Shown piece by piece: positions 36,282 through 44,960 of a stretch of DNA of 64,000 nucleotides; the stretch's first letter is position 1, and every line of letters starts with the position of its first letter. The translations under genes and the position numbers were made by a program. Location of the stretch: NCBI RefSeq assembly GCF_029277305.1, contig NZ_CP119526.1, one strand, 5' to 3'. Origin of the DNA: Guptibacillus hwajinpoensis (GTDB lineage: Bacteria; Bacillota; Bacilli; Bacillales; Guptibacillaceae). The notes below the pieces were generated by a model. That model searched no databases. It had not been told where the DNA came from and saw only the letters and a list, made by a program, of their open reading frames with translations.

Positions 36282-37265
36282 TTAAGATGTCATTGGCTGC
36301 TTTTCCATATAATCAAAATAGCGTTTTAGCGTTAAATCTGATTTCATTCCGAATTGTGTACGGAGCTGATCGATCGACAAGTCGTTTTCGATAGCTCGAA
36401 TAACACAAGTACGCCTCATATGCTGTGCAGAAACACCTTTTCGTAGTCCGGCACGCTGGACTTCCTGTCGAATCATTTTTTGTACAGCAATTTCTGTCAA
36501 TCGTTTCGGGCGATCAACTTCATAGCTCCATCTATATGTTTGGCGCTGGAAATCAAAGGATACGAACAAAGGGTCATCACTCTTTAATCTTGGTCTAACA
36601 GGAGTAGGGATCGTTTGATAATAAGAAAAAAGGATCTTTTTATGTTCAACGTCAAGGTGCACAGTACGTTTTCCATAGGCGGACGTAACTAAAAGTTCAT
36701 TCTGTTCAAAAGAGACGTCTTTCATAGAAAGACCACAAAGCTCCTGTAGAGTGAGGCCATATGAAAGAAAAAGACGAGCAATAATTAAATTGCGGTCAAT
36801 TAAAAACGATCGAGCCCTCAACTGGTTTTCTGTTAGATCTTCGAGAGAGATGATTGTTTCTAATAATTTTTCACATTCTTCATCATGAAGGAAATCACTA
36901 TCCATGTACCCGGCTACATCATTTGTTGGAAGGACAACTTCTTTCATTGGATTGTTCTTTGTACGATTTAACGACATATAATAACGATATACTTGGTTTA
37001 GGACAGTCATGATCCGTTTAAGTGTTCGTTCGGAATAATGTCGTTCTAGATGTAAGTATCGAATGTATTCTTGAAGCCTTTTTGATGTCAACTGACGAAA
37101 ATTCTCGAAATCGACATCGCGGTTAAACGTCCTTAGCCAGAAGGTAAAGTCAACAAGGTCATAGCGGTAACGCCTTAAGGTAGATTCTTTTCTGCCTTTG
37201 CGTTCAAGCGATTGAAGGTATTGTTCAAGAAATTCAGGAAGTGTTTCTTCAAAGAGCTCCATCAT
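36282..37265 (-). CDS. Tyrosine recombinase-like protein with degenerate active site
   Basis: 327 residues. A SAM-like core-binding domain (1-100) precedes a C-terminal integrase fold. Against the XerC/XerD pattern the first catalytic Arg is Thr (SYGLTLQEL instead of GLRxxEL). Box II is HMRRT (HxxR kept, following His lost), the LGH histidine is replaced (FGMKS), but Lys in YGKRTVHL and Tyr in KRYFDY remain. It is thus probably not an active recombinase. The start is supported by AGGGGGCAGC on the minus strand. It is convergent with hfq and stands alone; no attachment repeats are seen. Function unknown. Confidence 0.75.
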   Translation of the reverse strand: MMELFEETLPEFLEQYLQSLERKGRKESTLRRYRYDLVDFTFWLRTFNRDVDFENFRQLTSKRLQEYIRYLHLERHYSERTLKRIMTVLNQVYRYYMSLNRTKNNPMKEVVLPTNDVAGYMDSDFLHDEECEKLLETIISLEDLTENQLRARSFLIDRNLIIARLFLSYGLTLQELCGLSMKDVSFEQNELLVTSAYGKRTVHLDVEHKKILFSYYQTIPTPVRPRLKSDDPLFVSFDFQRQTYRWSYEVDRPKRLTEIAVQKMIRQEVQRAGLRKGVSAQHMRRTCVIRAIENDLSIDQLRTQFGMKSDLTLKRYFDYMEKQPMTS

Positions 37266-37387
37266 GCTGCCCCCTTCTGTTTTCTTCTATTATAACAAAA
37301 ATCACGATAGAATTATTTCGATGCAGTTACATGATTTTGGGATTTATGGGAATACTGTAGGTACCAAATAGAAAAGGAGCGTTTGTT

Positions 37388-37573
37388 ATGGCCTTTTTTT
37401 CAAAACAGCAGCAAGAACCGATTCCAGAAGTAGATACAGATGTATGGTCATGTTCAGGAGGAGATTGTGCGGGCTGGATGAGGGCAGATTACTCGTTTTC
37501 TGATACGCCAGCTTGTCCGTTATGTGGAGCAGAAATGATGAGTGAAGTGCGAAACCTCCCAGAAATTAAGTAA
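37388..37573 (+). CDS. Small zinc-ribbon protein, YdjO (cold-inducible) type
   Basis: 61 residues with two Cys pairs: WSCSGGDCAGW and CPLCGAE, a zinc ribbon. Spacing and the flanking VPEVDTDVWSC and LPEIK pattern resemble the YdjO cold-inducible family. It may act like a cold-shock or nucleic-acid-binding accessory, but this is family resemblance only. SD AAAAGGAGC precedes ATG 37388. Confidence 0.65.
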   Translation: MAFFSKQQQEPIPEVDTDVWSCSGGDCAGWMRADYSFSDTPACPLCGAEMMSEVRNLPEIK

Positions 37574-37586
37574 AGCGAGGAATATT

Positions 37587-37937
37587 ATGAGTAAAATTAT
37601 GGAGAAAATCATTCATAAAGCTGACCAAGTCGTTAGTATCACGAAAGCGGCAGGTAAAGGCAAGCATATTGTTCCGCTAGAAAGATTCTGTGAAGTATTC
37701 AAAACGTTACCTGAAGTACAGAAGAACGAAATCCCCCATTTAAAAAGCGATTTTGTTTTATATACGCTTAAAGCCGGCGATGTATTCATGAAAATGCTTG
37801 AACGATCTAATGGGTATGTGCTTGAAATAGATGTAGTAGAGCATGGCGAAGAGCTTACCTTTTATCGATCGTATCAGCATCCGAAAGGGAAACAAAAAGT
37901 AACGATACCGGAATCATACGTATCACGATTTAATTAA
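37587..37937 (+). CDS. Conserved hypothetical protein, 116 residues
   Basis: A soluble, charged protein that I do not recognise. ATG 37587 has GCGAGGAA upstream and starts 13 nt after the zinc-ribbon gene, so the two are probably co-transcribed. No membrane segment or cysteine pair is present. The C-terminal half (LEIDVVEHGEELTFYRSY) looks beta-rich. Confidence 0.6.
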   Translation: MSKIMEKIIHKADQVVSITKAAGKGKHIVPLERFCEVFKTLPEVQKNEIPHLKSDFVLYTLKAGDVFMKMLERSNGYVLEIDVVEHGEELTFYRSYQHPKGKQKVTIPESYVSRFN

Positions 37938-37960
37938 ACACTCTGTCTAGGGTGTTTTTC
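37937..37960 (+). terminator. Terminator after the 37587 gene
   Basis: Stem AACACTCT / AGGGTGTT (one G-U), GTCT loop, ending in a T run. Confidence 0.75.
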
Positions 37961-37974
37961 TTTTGGGCTTTTGT

Positions 37975-38002
37975 CACGATTTCTGGGCAGGTGCGTATAC
38001 TA
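37975..38002 (+). promoter_or_regulatory. Candidate sigma-K promoter of spoVK
   Basis: CAC at 37975-37977, a 16-nt spacer and CGTATACTA (37994-38002) match the sigma-K pattern AC / CATAnnnTA with one mismatch, 30 nt before the start. Confidence 0.4.
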
Positions 38003-38031
38003 TCGTGTCAGATCAAAGCGAGGTGAGCATC

Positions 38032-38958
38032 TTGCAGCATTCGATTACACAGCGGAAGAGTAGTCAAATTAATATCGTTCTTCGTCAGAATGAAGGCGAA
38101 CGGGAAGTGGCTGAGGAGGCGCTTAGTGAAGCAGCTAAAAAGCATATGCCTCTTGAACGAATTCAACAGGAGATGGAGCAGCTTATCGGTCTTAAAGAAA
38201 TGAAATACTTACTAAAAGAAGTCTACGCCTGGCTGTATGTGAACAAGTGCAGGGAAGAGAATGGTTTAAAGCAGAATACGCAAGCGCTCCATATGATGTT
38301 CAAGGGTAATCCTGGCACAGGCAAAACAACAGTTGCCCGCCTTCTTGGTACACTATTTCTTGAGATGAATGTCCTTTCGAAAGGACACCTCATTGAAGCA
38401 GAACGTGCAGATCTAGTCGGAGAATATATCGGTCACACGGCTCAAAAAACGAGGGATCTCGTTAAGAAGGCAAGAGGAGGTATTCTTTTTATTGATGAAG
38501 CATACTCCCTAGCACGTGGCGGGGAGAAGGACTTCGGGAAAGAAGCTATTGATACGTTAGTCAAGGCAATGGAAGACTATCATAAGGATTTTATTCTTAT
38601 TCTTGCAGGCTACTCTGAGGAAATGGAGCATTTCCTATCATTAAACCCGGGCTTACCGTCACGCTTTCCGCTCGTTATTGATTTTCCTGACTACTCAAAT
38701 GAGCAGCTGTTACTGATTGCTAGAAAGATGGCAGCAGAGCGTCAATATCGCTTTTCAAAAGAAACTGAGTGGAAATTGAAACAAACTTTTATGAAAAAGC
38801 GGGAACGTGAAACAGCTGCTTTTAGTAATGGAAGATTCGTACGTAATATTATAGAGAAAGCCATTAGGAAACAGGCAGTGAGACTACTCCAGGCTAAAGT
38901 AATCGACCGGTCTTCATTGGAGCTCTTATTACCAGAAGACATCCATGTAGAAGATTAA
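38032..38958 (+). CDS. spoVK: Stage V sporulation protein K (AAA+ ATPase)
   Basis: 308 residues, CbbX/SpoVK AAA+ family, needed for spore maturation in the mother cell. Walker A FKGNPGTGKTTVAR, Walker B ILFIDEAYSL, arginine finger in LPSRFP. The start is TTG 38032, 7 nt after GAGGTGAG. The open frame extends upstream to 37963 through the putative promoter, so the longer form is unlikely. Confidence 0.92.
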   Translation: MQHSITQRKSSQINIVLRQNEGEREVAEEALSEAAKKHMPLERIQQEMEQLIGLKEMKYLLKEVYAWLYVNKCREENGLKQNTQALHMMFKGNPGTGKTTVARLLGTLFLEMNVLSKGHLIEAERADLVGEYIGHTAQKTRDLVKKARGGILFIDEAYSLARGGEKDFGKEAIDTLVKAMEDYHKDFILILAGYSEEMEHFLSLNPGLPSRFPLVIDFPDYSNEQLLLIARKMAAERQYRFSKETEWKLKQTFMKKRERETAAFSNGRFVRNIIEKAIRKQAVRLLQAKVIDRSSLELLLPEDIHVED

Positions 38959-39013
38959 ATGTGGTTCTGGTATGATGGGAACAGACTGATAGATAAAGGC
39001 AGGGAATGAACCT

Positions 39014-40276
39014 TTGAATAAAGAACGAATTGAAATAGCTGAACCAGCAATATTAATAGGATGTCAGCTTCAAAAATATACTGATGAGCAGTTTGCTTAT
39101 TCGATGGATGAGCTGGCTGCTTTAACCAAAACAGCGGGTGGAGTTGTTGAAGGGACTCTCACACAAAAACGTGAACGCATTCATTCTGCTACATTTATAG
39201 GAAAAGGGAAAGTTGAAGAACTTGCCGAGCTCATAGAAGAAAAGGAAGCAAGTATCGTAATCTTTAATAGCGAGCTTTCTCCAAGTCAACTTCGGAACCT
39301 CTCGGAAGAACTTGATGCTAGAGTCATTGATCGGACTCAGCTTATTCTTGATATTTTCGCTCAGCGAGCGAGATCTAGAGAAGGTATGCTACAGGTTGAG
39401 CTCGCACAGCTTCAATACATGCTTCCACGCCTTGCCGGACAAGGAACATCTTTATCAAGGCTTGGAGGCGGTATTGGAACAAGAGGACCAGGGGAAACGA
39501 AGCTTGAAACGGATCGACGCTATATTCGTAATCGAATAACAGACTTAAAGAAACAGCTTGATCATACCGTTAAGCACCGAGAACAATATCGTGCAAGAAG
39601 GAAACGGAATGAAACGCTACAGGTTGCTTTAGTAGGGTATACGAATGCGGGTAAATCGACGATTTTTAATCGGTTAACGAATTCAGATTCCTATGAAGAG
39701 GACAAGTTGTTTGCGACACTTGATCCAATGACAAGGCAGTTGAAGCTTCCAAATGGTTTCAATGTTCTCTTAACTGATACAGTTGGTTTCATCCAAGACC
39801 TTCCTACAACACTTGTTGCGTCTTTTAAATCAACGCTTGAAGAAGCAACGGAAGCAGATCTTATTCTACATGTGATCGATGCTGCTCATCCTGACCGAGC
39901 ACGACACGAAGAAATCGTGCTTAAGTTGTTGAAGGATTTAAAAGCATCACACATTCCAGTGCTAACCGTATTTAATAAAATGGACAAAGCAGATCCAGCT
40001 GTACAGAGCAGTGTGAACGAGCAAATTCATATTTCGGCTATAAAAGAATCTGACTTGAAGAGTCTAAATGACCGCCTTCAAAAAGAAGTTTTGAAGCAAA
40101 TGGAGTATTTCTCTATCTCAATTCAAGCGGATCAAGGCGATAAACTTGCTTATTTGCAAAGTAACACCGTGCTTTTAGAACGGAAATGGGACGAAGAGAA
40201 GGACCATTACAGATGCAAAGGTTATGCACCAGCACATCTTTACGAACGAATCGTGAAAGACTGGAACAACGACTAG
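39014..40276 (+). CDS. hflX: GTPase HflX
   Basis: 420 residues. The N-terminal HflX nucleotide-binding domain (FIGKGKVEELAELIEE) and a glycine-rich linker (RLGGGIGTRGPGETKLETD) lead to a Ras-like G domain with GYTNAGKST, DTVGFIQDLP and NKMD. HflX splits or rescues stalled ribosomes during stress. The start is TTG 39014 with AGGGAATGA upstream. In B. subtilis it is ynbA, next to ynbB as here. Confidence 0.92.
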   Translation: MNKERIEIAEPAILIGCQLQKYTDEQFAYSMDELAALTKTAGGVVEGTLTQKRERIHSATFIGKGKVEELAELIEEKEASIVIFNSELSPSQLRNLSEELDARVIDRTQLILDIFAQRARSREGMLQVELAQLQYMLPRLAGQGTSLSRLGGGIGTRGPGETKLETDRRYIRNRITDLKKQLDHTVKHREQYRARRKRNETLQVALVGYTNAGKSTIFNRLTNSDSYEEDKLFATLDPMTRQLKLPNGFNVLLTDTVGFIQDLPTTLVASFKSTLEEATEADLILHVIDAAHPDRARHEEIVLKLLKDLKASHIPVLTVFNKMDKADPAVQSSVNEQIHISAIKESDLKSLNDRLQKEVLKQMEYFSISIQADQGDKLAYLQSNTVLLERKWDEEKDHYRCKGYAPAHLYERIVKDWNND

Positions 40277-40288
40277 GAGTAGACAAAC

Positions 40289-41554
40289 ATGTTTAAACAT
40301 TTTACACATCAAGATGAACTAAAGAACTTATCACGTAATGCAGAAGATAAAATTCAACCTGTTCTTCGAGAAATTGACGAACGGGTCGAAGCGAATCAAT
40401 ACCGCGTTTTACAAGCATTCCATCAAAATAGGATAAGCGATTATCACTTTACGCCATCAACAGGCTACGGCTATGACGATGACGGAAGAGATACGCTTGA
40501 GAAACTATATGCGGATGTATTTGGTGGGGAAGCGGGCCTTGTAAGACCGCAAATTGTTTCTGGTACCCATGCGATTGCTACAGCGCTGTTCGGCGTATTG
40601 CGACCAGGAGACGAGCTCCTCTATATAACGGGAGCGCCTTATGACACGCTGGAAGAAATCGTCGGAAAACGAGGGGCCGGTAATGGCTCGTTGAAAGATT
40701 TCAACATTGGTTATCAGGATATTCCATTGTCTGACGGAGCGGTTGATTATGATGCGGTTCAAGCAGCTATAACTGACCAAACAAAAGTAATTGGAATTCA
40801 GCGATCAAAGGGATATGCCAATCGTCCTTCTTTCACAATTGATGATATTCGTGAAATGATCGAGTTCGTTAAATCGATTAAAGAAGACGTAATTGTGTTT
40901 GTAGATAACTGTTACGGTGAATTTGTTGAAGAGCTTGAACCTTGTCACGTTGGAGCCGATTTAATCGCAGGCTCTCTCATCAAGAACCCCGGAGCTGGCA
41001 TTGTTAAAACAGGTGGGTATCTCGTTGGGAGAGAGGACTTAATTGAACTTTGTGGTTACCGGTTAACGTCACCTGGAATTGGTAGAGAAGTCGGAGCTTC
41101 ACTTTATTCCTTACAAGAAATGTATCAAGGGATCTTTCTTGCGCCTCATACAGTAGGACAGGCTGTGAAAGGAGCTGTTTACAGCTCTGCGCTTTTAGAA
41201 GCTGCCGGATTTGATACAACGCCGCACTGGAATAGTAAACGAACAGACCTTATCCAATCTGTGCAGTTCAACGATCGCGAACGCATGGTTGCATTTTGTC
41301 AGGCGATTCAATCTGCATCACCAGTTAATGCACATGTACGACCTGAACCTGCTTACATGCCAGGCTATGAAGATGATGTGATCATGGCAGCGGGTACGTT
41401 TATTCAAGGAGCAAGCCTTGAATTATCGGCAGATGGTCCGCTAAGACCACCGTATGTCGCATACGTTCAAGGTGGACTTACATTTGAACATGTAAAGATC
41501 AGTGTTTTGCGCGCAGTGGATGATTTGTTAATAAAAGGTTTAATCACCGTATAA
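40289..41554 (+). CDS. ynbB: PLP-dependent methionine gamma-lyase family protein YnbB
   Basis: 421 residues, PF06838-type PLP enzyme (aluminium-resistance / cystathionine lyase-like). The likely PLP lysine is in GSLIKNPGAGIVKTGGY; VFVDNCYGEFVEELEP holds the cofactor Asp. The exact reaction is not established for YnbB. It starts 12 nt after hflX with SD TAGGAGTAG, forming an hflX-ynbB operon that ends at the terminator below. Confidence 0.88.
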   Translation: MFKHFTHQDELKNLSRNAEDKIQPVLREIDERVEANQYRVLQAFHQNRISDYHFTPSTGYGYDDDGRDTLEKLYADVFGGEAGLVRPQIVSGTHAIATALFGVLRPGDELLYITGAPYDTLEEIVGKRGAGNGSLKDFNIGYQDIPLSDGAVDYDAVQAAITDQTKVIGIQRSKGYANRPSFTIDDIREMIEFVKSIKEDVIVFVDNCYGEFVEELEPCHVGADLIAGSLIKNPGAGIVKTGGYLVGREDLIELCGYRLTSPGIGREVGASLYSLQEMYQGIFLAPHTVGQAVKGAVYSSALLEAAGFDTTPHWNSKRTDLIQSVQFNDRERMVAFCQAIQSASPVNAHVRPEPAYMPGYEDDVIMAAGTFIQGASLELSADGPLRPPYVAYVQGGLTFEHVKISVLRAVDDLLIKGLITV

Positions 41555-41566
41555 TGGGGAATGTGG

Positions 41567-41597
41567 ACAGAGATCAAGTCGATCTCTGTTCTTTTTT
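41567..41597 (+). terminator. Terminator after ynbB
   Basis: Nine-bp perfect stem ACAGAGATC / GATCTCTGT with AAGTC loop and a T-rich tail. Confidence 0.92.
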
Positions 41598-41609
41598 GCT
41601 TAAAAATGA

Positions 41610-41636
41610 TGTGAGATTATCTAACGTACTTTAACA
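41610..41636 (+). promoter_or_regulatory. Two overlapping GlnR/TnrA-type boxes
   Basis: Consensus TGTnA-N7-TnACA. Site 41610-41626 reads TGTGA-N7-TAACG (one mismatch), and site 41620-41636 reads TCTAA-N7-TAACA (one mismatch). The second overlaps the -35 of the glnA promoter, as in the B. subtilis glnRA promoter. Confidence 0.6.
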
Positions 41637-41659
41637 CGATGATGTGAAAGCTATAGTAT
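41631..41659 (+). promoter_or_regulatory. Sigma-A promoter of glnA
   Basis: TTAACA (41631-41636), 17-nt spacer and TAGTAT (41654-41659), leaving a leader of about 165 nt. Confidence 0.6.
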
Positions 41660-41685
41660 ATTGATAAGTAAGTGAAGAAGGAAGT

Positions 41686-41738
41686 GGCAATTGCGAATGC
41701 TCAATTAATTCTGAATTTTGGCATTTGCATCTATTGCC
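41686..41738 (+). promoter_or_regulatory. Leader hairpin of glnA
   Basis: Nested pairing: GGCAAT with ATTGCC, GCGAATGC with GCATTTGC (one G-U) and AATT with AATT. It is not followed by a T tract, so it is probably an mRNA structure rather than a terminator. Confidence 0.5.
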
Positions 41739-41831
41739 TACGTACGGCGAGTCGATCTTTACGTTAAACTCGTGCTGTTTGTCCAACGGATTCACTAAAT
41801 CTTTATATTTCTTAAGGAGGATTCATTTTAC

Positions 41832-43169
41832 ATGGCTAACAAATTCACAACAGACGATATCAAAAAGATGGCGCAAGAGGAAAACGTTAAGTTTATCCGC
41901 TTGCAGTTTACTGACCTACTAGGGATTATTAAGAACGTTGAAATTCCAGTTGATCAGCTTGAAAAAGCTCTTGATAATAAAATGATGTTTGACGGTTCTT
42001 CTATCGAAGGTTTCGTTCGCATCGAGGAATCTGATATGTATCTTTATCCGGATCTTGATTCATGGGTCGTTTTCCCATGGTCATCTGAAAAAGGCAGAGT
42101 AGCTCGTCTTATCTGTGACATTTACAGCCCTGATGGCACTCCTTTCGATGGGGATCCTCGTTCAGTGCTAAAACGCGTTCTTAAAGAAATGGAAGAGCTC
42201 GGATTCTCTGACTTCAACATCGGACCAGAGCCGGAATTTTTCCTTTTCAAGATGGATGAGAACGGTGAGCCAACGCTTGAGCTTAACGATAAAGGCGGAT
42301 ACTTTGACCTTGCTCCTACAGATCTAGGTGAAAACTGCCGTCGTGATATCGTTCTTGAGCTTGAAGACATGGGCTTTGAAATCGAAGCTTCTCACCACGA
42401 AGTAGCACCAGGACAGCACGAAATTGACTTTAAATACGCTGATGCGATCACAACGTGTGATAACATCCAAACGTTTAAATTAGCGGTTAAAACAATCGCA
42501 CGAAAGCACGGACTTCACGCAACGTTCATGCCAAAGCCACTCTTCGGTGTTAACGGCTCAGGAATGCATGCGAACATGTCTCTATTCAAGGATGGAGAGA
42601 ATGCATTCTACGATCCTAAAGACGAACTTGGACTAAGCGAAACAGCGCGTCAATTTATCGCAGGAACAATGAAGCACGCTGAAGCGTTCACTGCAGTAAC
42701 AAACCCTACAGTTAACTCTTACAAGCGTCTTGTTCCTGGATACGAAGCACCTTGCTACGTTGCGTGGTCTCTTCGTAACCGTAGCCCGCTTATCCGTGTA
42801 CCAGCATCTCGCGGAATCAGTACTCGTATTGAAGTACGTAGTGTAGATCCATCTGCAAATCCATACCTTGCAATGGCCGTTCTACTAGCAGCTGGACTTG
42901 ATGGTATCAAGAACAACATGACGCCACCAGAGCCAACTGAGCGTAACATCTACGTGATGGACAAAGACGAGCGCGTAGCAGAAGGCATCACAGATCTTCC
43001 TGCAACACTATACGATGCACTTCAATTGCTTAAAAAAGATGAAGTTATGATGACTGCTCTCGGCGAGCACGCATCAGAGCACTTTATCGAAGCGAAAGAA
43101 ATTGAGTGGGATATGTTCCGTACGCAAGTACACCCTTGGGAACGCGAACAGTATATGACGACTTACTAA
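41832..43169 (+). CDS. glnA: Glutamine synthetase, type I
   Basis: 445 residues, the GSI-alpha length. ATP-dependent amidation of glutamate. Motifs: MFDGSSIEGFVRIEESDM, GPEPEFFLF, ASHHEVAPGQHEIDFKYADA, NGSGMHANMSL (ATP loop), NPTVNSYKRLVPGYEAPC and RIEVRSVDPSANPYLA. There is no adenylylation-type insertion, so control should be by feedback and GlnR/TnrA. SD TTAAGGAGGATT precedes ATG 41832. glnR, normally immediately upstream, is missing; only 277 nt separate ynbB and glnA. The prophage begins right after the terminator. Confidence 0.97.
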   Translation: MANKFTTDDIKKMAQEENVKFIRLQFTDLLGIIKNVEIPVDQLEKALDNKMMFDGSSIEGFVRIEESDMYLYPDLDSWVVFPWSSEKGRVARLICDIYSPDGTPFDGDPRSVLKRVLKEMEELGFSDFNIGPEPEFFLFKMDENGEPTLELNDKGGYFDLAPTDLGENCRRDIVLELEDMGFEIEASHHEVAPGQHEIDFKYADAITTCDNIQTFKLAVKTIARKHGLHATFMPKPLFGVNGSGMHANMSLFKDGENAFYDPKDELGLSETARQFIAGTMKHAEAFTAVTNPTVNSYKRLVPGYEAPCYVAWSLRNRSPLIRVPASRGISTRIEVRSVDPSANPYLAMAVLLAAGLDGIKNNMTPPEPTERNIYVMDKDERVAEGITDLPATLYDALQLLKKDEVMMTALGEHASEHFIEAKEIEWDMFRTQVHPWEREQYMTTY

Positions 43170-43174
43170 GAGCC

Positions 43175-43210
43175 AAACCCCTTGATACGACTAGTATTAA
43201 GGGGTTTTTC
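43175..43210 (+). terminator. Terminator after glnA
   Basis: Stem AAACCCCTTGATAC / GTATTAAGGGGTTT (one G-U) with a 5-nt loop and T-run. It marks the chromosomal edge of the prophage junction. Confidence 0.9.
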
Positions 43211-43212
43211 TT

Positions 43213-43312
43213 ATTTTGGTCAAAATCACATTTTCTTGTAAGTGGTTGTTTTGACCAAAAAATGACCAAAAAAAGTTCAAAAAAAAGATTTTGACCAAAA
43301 GATTGGCCAAAA
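43213..43312. other. Putative prophage attL region with integrase arm-type repeats
   Basis: Between the glnA terminator and the integrase stop lie five copies of TTGACCAAAA or its complement: 43214-43226 (inverted), 43249-43260, 43263-43271, 43289-43300 and 43303-43312 (GGCC variant). Such iterated sites beside int are expected for integrase arm binding. The exact core cannot be set without attR, which is outside the window. Confidence 0.55.
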
Positions 43313-44455
43313 TCATTTCAAGATATTCTTCATGTATTCCTCGTATTTCTCCAGTGTATCTGTCTCGATTTTTTTACTAACGTGTGCATAAACGTTTGAT
43401 GTAATTTCCATACTTCCATGGCCCAAACGAGTCTGGACATACTTCATATCTGCACCAGCTTCTAAAAGTAATACAGCATGTGTATGGCGGAGAGAGTGGA
43501 TAGGCAACTTCGGTTTGTTCGTTCTTTTTAGTATCCGGTTAAATGCATTAAACAAACTAGACTTCGGCATAATGTTCCCGTTATTACGACAGAGGACCAG
43601 GTTCAAATCGTGGTGATAAATTTCATTAAGTGCTAATTTATTTTGATTTTGTTGTTTCTTATGAAAGTGGAGATCATTGATTAAACTCTTGCTGATTGTA
43701 ATCGTTCTTTGTGATTTAAAGGTTTTAGTGTCTCCAAACAATTCTTCTTTCGAACGCGCTTTGAAATCGAGTGTCTTATTAATGGTGATCGTGCCTTCCT
43801 TTAAGTCTAGATCCGTCCATTGCAGAGCAGCAGCTTCACCTTTTCGCATTCCAGTCTCTATGAGTATTTTGAAGAAGATCCAATACTCATAGCCATACTT
43901 ATAAGCTTCCTGTAAAAAATCATGGATATCTTCAGAATCCATATATTTTAATTCTGAGCTCTCTTTTTCCTTCCCTTTAATATCAACTCCTTCGCAAGGA
44001 CTTCTCTCAATCTTACCGAGCGTTACAGCTTTCTTCATAGCATTTGCCATTGTGGTATGGATAATTTCAATCGTACGCTTACTATATCCGTGGTCAGTAA
44101 GACTGTTTAAGAATTTTTGATACATAATAGGCTTTAAGTCTACTAAATTGATTTTTTTAAAATAAGGAAGTATGTGCTTATTGATATTTCTTTCATGGAT
44201 TTCATAAGTGTTTTTTCGCACTACACCGGATTTATAGTTGATCAGCCAATCGTTAAGGTAATGTTCTAGAAGAAGAGAGGAGTTGTCCACTTCAAACCCA
44301 GAATTAAGTTTTGCTTTTTCTTGGGAAGCAGCATGTTGAGCTTCTCGTTTTGTTTTGAAGCCCCCCTTGGATTTTAATTTGTGTTTTTGTGTAAAGAGGT
44401 CTTTGTATGAAATTCTATACTCCCATTTTTCTCCTCGTTTACGATATGTAGCCAT
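43313..44455 (-). CDS. int: Prophage integrase (tyrosine recombinase)
   Basis: 380 residues, three-part phage/ICE integrase: an N-terminal arm-binding AP2-like domain (YRKRGEKWEYRISYKD), a SAM-like core-binding domain (about 65-160), and a catalytic domain. Catalytic residues: Arg in ETGMRKGEAAALQW, Lys in the following beta strands, HSLRHTH, LGHGS and Tyr in SNVYAHV. It would integrate and excise the phage at the glnA 3-prime flank. SD AAGGAGGA is present on the minus strand. Its start overlaps the immA end by 17 nt, so they are one operon. Confidence 0.92.
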   Translation of the reverse strand: MATYRKRGEKWEYRISYKDLFTQKHKLKSKGGFKTKREAQHAASQEKAKLNSGFEVDNSSLLLEHYLNDWLINYKSGVVRKNTYEIHERNINKHILPYFKKINLVDLKPIMYQKFLNSLTDHGYSKRTIEIIHTTMANAMKKAVTLGKIERSPCEGVDIKGKEKESSELKYMDSEDIHDFLQEAYKYGYEYWIFFKILIETGMRKGEAAALQWTDLDLKEGTITINKTLDFKARSKEELFGDTKTFKSQRTITISKSLINDLHFHKKQQNQNKLALNEIYHHDLNLVLCRNNGNIMPKSSLFNAFNRILKRTNKPKLPIHSLRHTHAVLLLEAGADMKYVQTRLGHGSMEITSNVYAHVSKKIETDTLEKYEEYMKNILK

Positions 44456-44939
44456 GGAAAGTCCTCCTTGATTGAAACGTTTTCTTTTTTACTTGTAATA
44501 ATCGGTCTACACACAGTTCTTGTGAAACCTTAAATGTAGAAGACATTTGCTCAATAACATTAGGATTGTCGAGATCAATATCTGAGATCATGTGATATGG
44601 AATAGAAGCGTATTTTGTAAAATGTCTGGCATCTCGTTCTTGAAGCTCTCTAAAAGCTTCAGGCATCATGCCTTGCATTCCTGCATGGCGAAGGATATGA
44701 CATAGCTCATGGAATGCAACTTCACGCTGTTTTTCTATGGATAATCGGCTATCAACTGAAATGATTTTAAAGTTTCCATTCTGTTTCGAGTAAGAAGGTA
44801 AAGGTTTCTGAGAATAGAAAATCCTATAAGTCTTACAAATTTTATGGATACTTATGTCAGAGGGTTTGTAAATGTTCATTTTTAGATACCAGTTCGAAAC
44901 CCATGACTCAAGTGGGGAGGATGTATACGATAGAGACAT
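44439..44939 (-). CDS. immA: ImmA/IrrE-type metallopeptidase
   Basis: 166 residues with the zinc protease motif HELCH in EVAFHELCHILRHAG. Proteins of this family cleave the CI-like repressor of the same element after an induction signal (ImmA-ImmR in ICEBs1, related systems in phages). The gene lies between integrase and repressor on the same strand, the usual arrangement. Start supported by ATAGGAGTGAG. A LexA-like box lies 22 nt upstream. Confidence 0.85.
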   Translation of the reverse strand: MSLSYTSSPLESWVSNWYLKMNIYKPSDISIHKICKTYRIFYSQKPLPSYSKQNGNFKIISVDSRLSIEKQREVAFHELCHILRHAGMQGMMPEAFRELQERDARHFTKYASIPYHMISDIDLDNPNVIEQMSSTFKVSQELCVDRLLQVKKKTFQSRRTFHGYIS

Positions 44940-44960
44940 TTTCTCACTCCTATAATTAAA

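Noticed and set aside
36282..37265. A second mobile element beside hfq
   Set aside because: The recombinase-like gene has lost key catalytic residues and there are no flanking repeats or cargo; it looks like a resident chromosomal gene.
43106..43294. 62-codon frame over the end of glnA and the prophage junction
   Set aside because: It overlaps the glnA coding end and terminator and the attL repeats, with no homology or SD.
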